Source: [Eubacterium] saphenum
GTDB lineage: Bacteria; Bacillota; Clostridia; Oscillospirales; Ruminococcaceae
Direction: 5' to 3'
Assembly: GCA_004555635.1 (NCBI GenBank)
Contig: SFHN01000025.1
Location: 1 to 10,310 of the forward strand
DNA length: 10,310 bases
Part shown: positions 1 through 5,253 of the stretch, piece after piece
Numbering within the stretch: the first letter of the stretch is position 1
How the letters are laid out: the number at the start of each line of letters is the position of its first letter
Made by a program: the position numbers and the translations under genes
The notes under the pieces: model-generated
Database searches by the model: none
Seen by the model: only the letters and a program-made list of their open reading frames with translations
What the model was told of the DNA's origin: nothing

Positions 1-901
1 GCGCGTCCGGCGTGCGGCGGGCAATCTCGTCGAGAACGTCAAAGCGCAGGTTGCAGTTAAACGGCAGGTGGATTTTCTCAATGTACATCGGCATAAACTC
101 GTAGAACCAATCCTTGTACATATTGAAAATCGCGTCGCGGAACTCAATAAACTTGATGAACGGGTATTTGCTGAGCAGAAGCTCAAGCAGCTCGATTGCC
201 TTTGCGGGACTTCTGAAGCGGCAGTATTTCTGCTTGTTTGGGTAGATGTTTCTGAACTGCGAGTTTCCGCAGTAGGTGCAGCTGAAAAGGCAGCCGCGCG
301 ACAGCATAACCATCGCGGTGAAGTTCTTCGAGCGGTCGAGGTTCTCAAAGTCGAACAAATCAAAGTCAGGGAAGGGCAGCGTGTCGAGGTCCTCGATAAG
401 CGGGCGCACGGGGTTCTTTATAATCTCACCGTTTTCAAGCTTGAAATATATGCTCTCGATATCCGTGCGGGTAATTCCGTCGCGCAGCGCGTCCATATAG
501 TCGAGCAGGGGGTATTCGCCCTCGCCTACGACAACGAAGTCAACTCCCTTTATCTTAATGCACTCGTCGGGAACAAGGATAGCGTGGTAGCCGCCGATGC
601 TTACGGGGATATCGGGAAGCTCCTCGTCAAGCCAGCCTGCCATTTCCGTGATAAACGGGATTGCGGTGGTTCTCGCGGAGAAGCCGATAACGTCGGGCGC
701 AAAGCCCTTTACCTTGTCGATAAACTCCTGCTTATCGGGCATATAAAGCTGGTGGTAGAGCTTAACGTCGTGACCACCCTGCTTCAGCACTGCGGAAATT
801 GACGCAAGACCCTCGCTGTAATTTCCGAGCTTTTTGCGGTTGAACTTCTCTTCCTCGAGAAAGTCGGGGTATATAAGAAGCATTCTTTTCTGTTCTGACA
901 T
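1..901 (-). CDS. Cobalamin-binding radical SAM protein (N-terminal 300 residues; continues past the left edge)
   Basis: Reading the minus strand from ATG 901-899 gives 300 uninterrupted residues with no stop before the edge. Residues about 5-145 look like a B12-binding Rossmann domain (start MLLIYPDF, then DVIGFSARTT, SIGGYH and FVVVGEGEYP). The canonical DxHxxG cobalamin motif is not evident, as is usual in BchE-like class B proteins. Residues about 195-300 start a radical SAM barrel: SRGC204LFSC208TYC211 is the CxxxCxxC motif that ligates the SAM-binding 4Fe-4S cluster, followed by the typical CRFRSP and FNCNLRFD segments. Members of this superfamily do methylations, ring closures and rearrangements on lipids, cofactors and peptides; the substrate here cannot be told. 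AAAGGA (910-915) sits 8 bases before the ATG, and a consensus promoter lies upstream. The gene is transcribed away from ugd, so no shared operon. The family call is strong; the function is unknown. Confidence 0.9.
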   Translation of the reverse strand, partial: MSEQKRMLLIYPDFLEEEKFNRKKLGNYSEGLASISAVLKQGGHDVKLYHQLYMPDKQEFIDKVKGFAPDVIGFSARTTAIPFITEMAGWLDEELPDIPVSIGGYHAILVPDECIKIKGVDFVVVGEGEYPLLDYMDALRDGITRTDIESIYFKLENGEIIKNPVRPLIEDLDTLPFPDFDLFDFENLDRSKNFTAMVMLSRGCLFSCTYCGNSQFRNIYPNKQKYCRFRSPAKAIELLELLLSKYPFIKFIEFRDAIFNMYKDWFYEFMPMYIEKIHLPFNCNLRFDVLDEIARRTPDA

Positions 902-924
902 TTCGTTTTTCCTTTCGTACAATA

Positions 925-951
925 TTTAAGCGCATGCGGCGCGGGGTTAAA
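925..951 (-). other. Possible small hairpin in the radical SAM leader
   Basis: Between the predicted transcription start and the Shine-Dalgarno site, TTTAA/TTAAA and GCGC/GCGC arms can pair around a five-base loop, with a four-base CCCC bulge on one arm. There is no T-tract after it and it does not cover the AAAGGA at 910-915, so it is not an attenuator in an obvious way. It does not match a riboswitch class that I recognise, including the cobalamin riboswitch, which is much longer. It may be chance. Confidence 0.25.
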
Positions 952-968
952 CACATTAACTCATTATC

Positions 969-997
969 AGTATAGCACAAAAAAACTCCCCTGTCAA
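969..997 (-). promoter_or_regulatory. Sigma-A type promoter for the radical SAM gene
   Basis: On the minus strand, TTGACA (997-992) is separated by exactly 17 bases from TATACT (974-969). The -35 is a perfect consensus and the -10 has one mismatch. Transcription would start near 962, giving a leader of about 60 bases before the ATG at 901. Spacing, position and orientation all fit; the assignment is by motif only. Confidence 0.85.
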
Positions 998-1036
998 CCT
1001 AAACAGAGGGAATAAAAACGGAAATATTACCCTGTA

Positions 1037-1066
1037 TTGACAAAGGTGGGTGGCGTTTGCTATAAT
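1037..1066 (+). promoter_or_regulatory. Strong sigma-A type promoter for ugd (extended -10)
   Basis: TTGACA (1037-1042), an 18-base spacer and TATAAT (1061-1066) form a promoter with both hexamers at perfect consensus. TGC directly before the -10 (1058-1060) adds the TGn extended -10 element. Transcription would start around 1073, about 34 bases before the ugd ATG at 1107. The -35 is 39 bases from the -35 of the divergent radical SAM promoter, so the two core promoters do not overlap. Confidence 0.9.
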
Positions 1067-1106
1067 TGAAAGAAAAGCGGTTTTCCGAAGGGAGTGCAGC
1101 GGGGGA

Positions 1107-2291
1107 ATGAAGATTGCGGTTGCGGGAATGGGTTATGTCGGGCTTTCGGCGGCGGTTTTGCTGTCGCAGAAGCACAGCGTAGCGGCGCTGGATATTCTGC
1201 CCGAGCGTGCGGAGCAGATTAACCGCAGAATTTCACCGATACGGGACGAATACATCGAGCGCTTTTTCGCGGAGGAAACGCTTTCGCTGACCGCCACGAC
1301 CGACCCGCGCGAGGCGCTTTCGGGCGCGGACTATGTGCTGATTGCCGTGCCGACCGACTATGACCCCGACGAGAACCTTTTCGACATCTCTGCGGTGGAA
1401 ACAGTGCTTTCGTGGGCGGACGAGTTTGCGCCGAGCGCCTGCGTTGTCATACGCTCGACCGTACCTGTTGGCTACACCGATTCCGTCTGTGAAAGGCGCG
1501 GCGGACGGGTATTGTTCTGCCCCGAGTTTCTGCGCGAGGGCAGGGCGCTTTACGACAACCTTTACCCCTCGCGCATTATCGTCGGCACAGACCCCGAGGA
1601 CGAGCGGCTTTCGGCTTTGGCGCGAGGGTTTGCGGATATGCTTTCGGACTGCGCAGAAAAGCGGGATATCCCCGTGATGCTTATGACCCGCTCCGAGGCG
1701 GAGGCGGTAAAGCTGTTCTCGAACACCTTTCTGGCGCTTAGGATTTCGTTTTTCAACGAGCTTGATTCCTATGCCGAAGCTAGGGGGCTTGACGCGCGGC
1801 GGGTTATTGACGGGGTGTGCTTTGACCCGCGGATAGGGGGATATTACAACAACCCATCGTTCGGCTATGGCGGCTACTGCCTGCCTAAGGACACGAAGCA
1901 GCTTCTCGCGAACTACGGCGACATTCCCGAAAAGCTTATCCTTGCGATTATAGAGAGCAACGACACGCGCAAGGACTACATAGCGCAGCGCGTGCTGGAG
2001 CTTTCGTGCGGCGGAGTTATCGGGGTTTATCGCCTGACGATGAAATCAAGCGCGGACAACTTCCGCCAAAGCTCTATTCAGGGGGTTATCTCGCGGCTAA
2101 AGGCCAAGGGCGCTTCTGTTGTAATCTACGAGCCGACGCTTTGCAGGCGGGAGTATCTCGGCTGCCGCGTGGAGAACGACCTTTCACGGTTCAAGCAGGC
2201 GTGCGGGATTATCATAGCGAATAGGTATGACAAGTGCCTTGACGATGTGCGCGATAAGGTGTATACGCGCGATGTTTTCGGCAGGGATTAG
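1107..2291 (+). CDS. ugd: UDP-glucose 6-dehydrogenase
   Basis: This 394-residue cytosolic enzyme oxidises UDP-glucose to UDP-glucuronate with two NAD+, feeding capsule, exopolysaccharide or other uronic-acid-containing envelope glycans. The N-terminal Rossmann fold carries GMGYVG (residues 7-12), and FCPEFLREG (137-145) and the [15 protein letters not shown] stretch (198-212; K202) are family signatures. [18 protein letters not shown] (248-265) contains the catalytic C258 and partner K261/D262. The C-terminal NAD/UDP-binding domain ends at 394. Length and motifs match the short single-chain class typified by the E. coli enzyme (about 388 residues). The frame stays open upstream to a GTG at 1050, but that would place the promoter -10 inside the coding region, so ATG 1107 is chosen; GAAGGGAG (1087-1094) is a somewhat distant Shine-Dalgarno. 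It appears monocistronic, converging on the minus-strand operon. The polysaccharide it serves is not visible here. Confidence 0.96.
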   Translation: MKIAVAGMGYVGLSAAVLLSQKHSVAALDILPERAEQINRRISPIRDEYIERFFAEETLSLTATTDPREALSGADYVLIAVPTDYDPDENLFDISAVETVLSWADEFAPSACVVIRSTVPVGYTDSVCERRGGRVLFCPEFLREGRALYDNLYPSRIIVGTDPEDERLSALARGFADMLSDCAEKRDIPVMLMTRSEAEAVKLFSNTFLALRISFFNELDSYAEARGLDARRVIDGVCFDPRIGGYYNNPSFGYGGYCLPKDTKQLLANYGDIPEKLILAIIESNDTRKDYIAQRVLELSCGGVIGVYRLTMKSSADNFRQSSIQGVISRLKAKGASVVIYEPTLCRREYLGCRVENDLSRFKQACGIIIANRYDKCLDDVRDKVYTRDVFGRD

Positions 2292-2295
2292 GATG

Positions 2296-2330
2296 CAAAA
2301 AAACGGCGAGAGCATATAGCTCCCGCCGTT
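2296..2330 (-). terminator. Rho-independent terminator of the minus-strand operon
   Basis: A 12-base-pair stem (2302-2313 with 2319-2330, one A-C mismatch, loop ATATA) is followed on the minus strand by seven T (2303-2297). It lies 33 bases after the stop of the SGNH lipoprotein gene, so it ends that transcription unit. In the plus direction the same stem is followed by GATAATG, not a T-tract, so it would stop ugd transcripts poorly if at all. Confidence 0.88.
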
Positions 2331-2363
2331 GATAATGTTAAGCCGAAAAGCGACCCAACCGGC

Positions 2364-3638
2364 TCAGCTCACCGCAATTCTGCAAACGTAGAACGCCGAC
2401 GCGCCCTCTGTCGCCTGCGGCACGATTTTCACGGTATGCTTGCTCTCCTCGTCAAAGGAAGCAATCTCGGCAAACTCGGCATAGCTGCCCCAGCCGCCCG
2501 AAAAATTCCCGTCCAGCGTGGCGCGGTACTCTCCGTCAATATATACGTCCGCTTTCGTGTATTTCCCCGTCAGCTTACCGTATACTATGCCGATATTCTT
2601 CGCCGTAATCTCAAGTTCCAGCGCGTCGTTCTCGGTAAATTCGCCCTCGGCATTTTTCGCAACCCACGAGTTCGCGAATCCGCCTATTCCCGCAGAGTTA
2701 ACCGCAAACCCGCCAAGGCTTGTCGGCTCGGTGTTGTCGGCGTAAACAAAATGCGCATTCGTGTACTTTGCTTCTGTCGGGAGAGCAGGCTCCTCGTCGG
2801 TTATCTCGTCGGAAATCACGCTTTCGAGATTGTCCATTATGATATCTGTTAGCAATGCGTGCCCCGTTACGTTCGGGTGAATGTTGTCGTCGGAGATATC
2901 TTTCCACGCGATATCCCCGCGCTTGATAACAGACAAAACCGCGTCCTTGTAGGAAATCATCGGTATGCCGAGCTTCTTCGCAATCTCCCCGTGAAGCTCC
3001 TGAAGCGATGTGCCGTTGTCCTGCGTCATCGCAATCGTTACAACCGCGGGCTTGCTTTCGGCATTCCACAGCTTAAGCAGCAGCGACTCGTATGCTTCTT
3101 TGTTCAGCGCGGCGCGGTCGGAGGTGTCGTTTACCGAGAAATCCACGAAAACGAGGTCGGGGTTATGCTTAAGCACATCGCTGTCGGCGCGGTGAACGCC
3201 TATGTAGGAGCCTGTCGCGCCTATTCCCGCGTTCACATAGTTGATTTTCGCCTTAGGGAACAGCTCTTCGAGGCGGTTTGTCGTAAGCCTTGCGTAGCAT
3301 AGGTCGTTGCCCGCAGTGCTGCCCTGCGTAATCGAGCCGCCGATATACGCAACCGTCACTTCTTCGCCCGCCGCGAGAGAGTTCATCACAGCTTTAAGGC
3401 GCGTGCGGTTGCCGACATTATATCGCGAGAGCGCCTTCATCGAGGGCGTAAGCTCGCCGCCGAGAGTATACGGAACTTCGTCCTCGGGGATATCGGCAGC
3501 GGGCTGTTCATCGGAGGAAGGAGCGGGTGTTGACTGACTTTCGGCAGGGTCGTTCGGCACGGAAGTGCCGTCCGCCTTGCAGGCGTTAAACAGAGTGACG
3601 CAGGCGCACAGCGCCGCTAATGCAGCAATCTTTTTCAT
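2364..3638 (-). CDS. SGNH/GDSL-type hydrolase lipoprotein
   Basis: This is a 424-residue predicted lipoprotein. A short basic start (MKK), a hydrophobic stretch and the box LFNAC point to lipidation at C20 (F at -3 is less usual; C13 is a weaker alternative). An acidic Ser/Pro-rich spacer follows (about 21-58). The SGNH domain spans about 90-275 with all four blocks: GGSIT (S102 nucleophile), NAGIG (G138), FSVND (N170) and DNIHPN (D251 and H254). It should thus be an active serine esterase or acylhydrolase outside the cell, for example deacetylating a glycan, but the substrate is not shown. Residues about 290-424 are beta-rich with a VYIDGEY turn, looking like an extra sandwich domain of unknown role. 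It is the last gene of the run, 13 bases after the GH26-like gene, with AAGGAG overlapping that gene's stop. Fold confidence is high, substrate unknown. Confidence 0.9.
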   Translation of the reverse strand: MKKIAALAALCACVTLFNACKADGTSVPNDPAESQSTPAPSSDEQPAADIPEDEVPYTLGGELTPSMKALSRYNVGNRTRLKAVMNSLAAGEEVTVAYIGGSITQGSTAGNDLCYARLTTNRLEELFPKAKINYVNAGIGATGSYIGVHRADSDVLKHNPDLVFVDFSVNDTSDRAALNKEAYESLLLKLWNAESKPAVVTIAMTQDNGTSLQELHGEIAKKLGIPMISYKDAVLSVIKRGDIAWKDISDDNIHPNVTGHALLTDIIMDNLESVISDEITDEEPALPTEAKYTNAHFVYADNTEPTSLGGFAVNSAGIGGFANSWVAKNAEGEFTENDALELEITAKNIGIVYGKLTGKYTKADVYIDGEYRATLDGNFSGGWGSYAEFAEIASFDEESKHTVKIVPQATEGASAFYVCRIAVS

Positions 3639-3646
3639 AGAAAACT

Positions 3647-3652
3647 CTCCTT
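3647..3652 (-). promoter_or_regulatory. Shine-Dalgarno of the SGNH gene, overlapping the upstream stop codon
   Basis: AAGGAG on the minus strand ends 8 bases before the ATG at 3638-3636, and its first base is the last-but-two position of the TAA (3654-3652) of the GH26-like gene. A ribosome terminating on the upstream gene would be in place to restart, so translation of the two lipoproteins is probably coupled. Confidence 0.8.
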
Positions 3653-5229
3653 TAGTGAATAGAATATTCGCTGATATCAGGCAGCTCGTCGAGCGTTATG
3701 CAGATATCGCTGTTGTATGCGAGGTTAAGGCTCGTCCAGTCGATAAATCGCTCGGACAGCTCTCCCTCGGGGGTTATGATAACCTCACCGCTGCCTGCGG
3801 CAAACCACAGCCACATTGCATTGTCGCGCAGCATATATTCGGGCTTCGGAAGGCGGTCGCAGCAGGTAATCGCAAGCGGCTTTGCATAGCCGTCGGAGAT
3901 ATCCGACAGCGCCCTGAACCGTCCCGCAAACGGCGCGGTAGAGTGCTCCGCAAACGTCTGCCCGACAATATCCACCATATTGTGGTCGGGGCAGAACTCC
4001 GCGCTGCTTCCGTTCCATACCCAAAGCAGGTTTGTAAGCTTGTGGTACTTCACAAACCGCTCAAACATCAGCTTCCACAGCAGCTTGCTGTATTCGGCGT
4101 TTCCGCCCCACCAGTACAGGTCGGTGTCGCTTTCGGGCAGCGGCTGCCACAGCACGGGGATATCCTCGTCGCGGAAAGCTTTCAGCGCCTCTGCCGCCCT
4201 GTCCATATCCTTAACGAGCGTAAACAGCTTGTCGGATATCAGCCCCTCGTCGCGCTGCGTTTTTAGCTCGCTGTCGTCCGCTGCGGCGATATCCTCGACA
4301 TCAACCCCGTCAAACGCCCCGTCAAGAGAGAACAGCGTGTCCGCCGCATAGACGGTTTTCGAGGTGTTCGGGGAGAACCAGTGCCAGGTATACGACACAA
4401 TTCCGCCGCGCTTTGCCCAATCCATCGCGAGGGTAAGCTCCGCCTCGGATTTCTCGGCGCTGTCGTCGTCGGTTACATATGCAAGCTCTCCGCAGCGGAT
4501 AGCGGGGAAGCGTCCGGTTTCCGCTTTTATCGCGTCAATTTCCGCGTTTGTCGCGGGAGAAACGTTCTGCGCAGTAAGCACTTTTCTGCCATAGCAGTCG
4601 GTGAGATAGTTCTTCAGGCTTATTGCAGAAAGCGAGCTGTTTTGCGACACGGGCGAGCTGCTTGTTTCATAGCACATCTGCGGCACCGCGCCCGAGTTTT
4701 CGATACCGATATAGTCAAGGCAGACGCTTCCGCTTTCACATTCGAAATTAAGCACCGCCGCTCCCGCGGGGAAGTAAAGGCTTTCCACCCCGAAAAGCTC
4801 AAAGCGCAGCTCTTCCATCGGCGGAATATAGTAGTAGCCTATCGTTTCGCCGAGCGCGCTGAGCTTTATCACCGCTCCGCTTTCGGAATACGCCGAAACC
4901 GACGCCCTGTAATGCTGCGGGCTTGGGATATCCGCGATATGCGTGAGCTTTTTCCCCGCGTCAAGGACTATGTAGCCGTCGCCGTCGCACTCTATGTCGC
5001 TTCGAACAACGCCGTCGAAAACGCCGCTTTCCGCGTTAAGCTTTATGAGAACGTCCTGCTTATCTATCGTATATTCCGGCAGCGCGTTATCGGTAAAGCT
5101 TTCGGGCGGGGCGGTGCTCTCCGTTTCGCTTTCGGACGGGGCGGAAAGCTCTCTGCTAGGAACTCCCGTGCAGCCGCACAGCATAGCAGCGCAAATCAGC
5201 GCAGCAAGTGCTTTTGTAATTCTGTTCAT
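3652..5229 (-). CDS. Lipoprotein with CBM35-like module and GH26-like (beta-mannanase fold) domain, probably lacking the nucleophile
   Basis: This 525-residue protein starts with a lipoprotein signal ending in LCGC (lipidated C20) and an acidic Ser/Pro/Glu-rich spacer (about 21-50), placing it on the outer face of the membrane. Residues about 55-178 are beta-rich and end in CLDYIGIEN, resembling CBM35/CBM6 carbohydrate-binding modules. Residues about 205-520 match GH26: GGIVSYTWHW (275-284), VLWQPLPES (359-367) equivalent to the family's WRPLHE with the acid/base glutamate at E366, the following YWWGG, and LLWVW (401-405). In the position of the nucleophile glutamate (family pattern kPiaitE), the sequence is PLAITC456C. 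The Arg and His of WRPLHE are also Gln and Pro. It may bind mannan or a related glycan rather than cut it. ACGGAG sits 5 bases before the ATG; the gene starts 24 bases after the FtsA-like gene. The fold is likely, CBM35 is tentative, and loss of activity is inferred. Confidence 0.8.
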   Translation of the reverse strand: MNRITKALAALICAAMLCGCTGVPSRELSAPSESETESTAPPESFTDNALPEYTIDKQDVLIKLNAESGVFDGVVRSDIECDGDGYIVLDAGKKLTHIADIPSPQHYRASVSAYSESGAVIKLSALGETIGYYYIPPMEELRFELFGVESLYFPAGAAVLNFECESGSVCLDYIGIENSGAVPQMCYETSSSPVSQNSSLSAISLKNYLTDCYGRKVLTAQNVSPATNAEIDAIKAETGRFPAIRCGELAYVTDDDSAEKSEAELTLAMDWAKRGGIVSYTWHWFSPNTSKTVYAADTLFSLDGAFDGVDVEDIAAADDSELKTQRDEGLISDKLFTLVKDMDRAAEALKAFRDEDIPVLWQPLPESDTDLYWWGGNAEYSKLLWKLMFERFVKYHKLTNLLWVWNGSSAEFCPDHNMVDIVGQTFAEHSTAPFAGRFRALSDISDGYAKPLAITCCDRLPKPEYMLRDNAMWLWFAAGSGEVIITPEGELSERFIDWTSLNLAYNSDICITLDELPDISEYSIH

Positions 5230-5253
5230 ATATACTCCGTTAGGTAATTGGGG

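Noticed and set aside
902-1106. Cobalamin riboswitch or other RNA regulator upstream of the B12-dependent gene
   Set aside because: The predicted leader is only about 60 bases and lacks a recognisable B12-box; the small hairpin at 925-951 is too simple.
2341-2366. AGCCG/CGGCT inverted repeat just after the SGNH stop, as a second terminator
   Set aside because: Only a five-base-pair stem with a 14-base or longer loop and no T-tract; the better hairpin is 30 bases downstream.
4381-5247. Long plus-strand open frame (288 codons) opposite the GH26-like lipoprotein gene, and similar ones at 68-802, 2436-2852, 3565-4266, 7137-8075 and 6794-7600
   Set aside because: All lie antisense to genes with clear family motifs, their translations are low-complexity or Arg/Ser/Ala-rich with no recognisable domain, and they are expected from the GC-rich codon use of the true genes.
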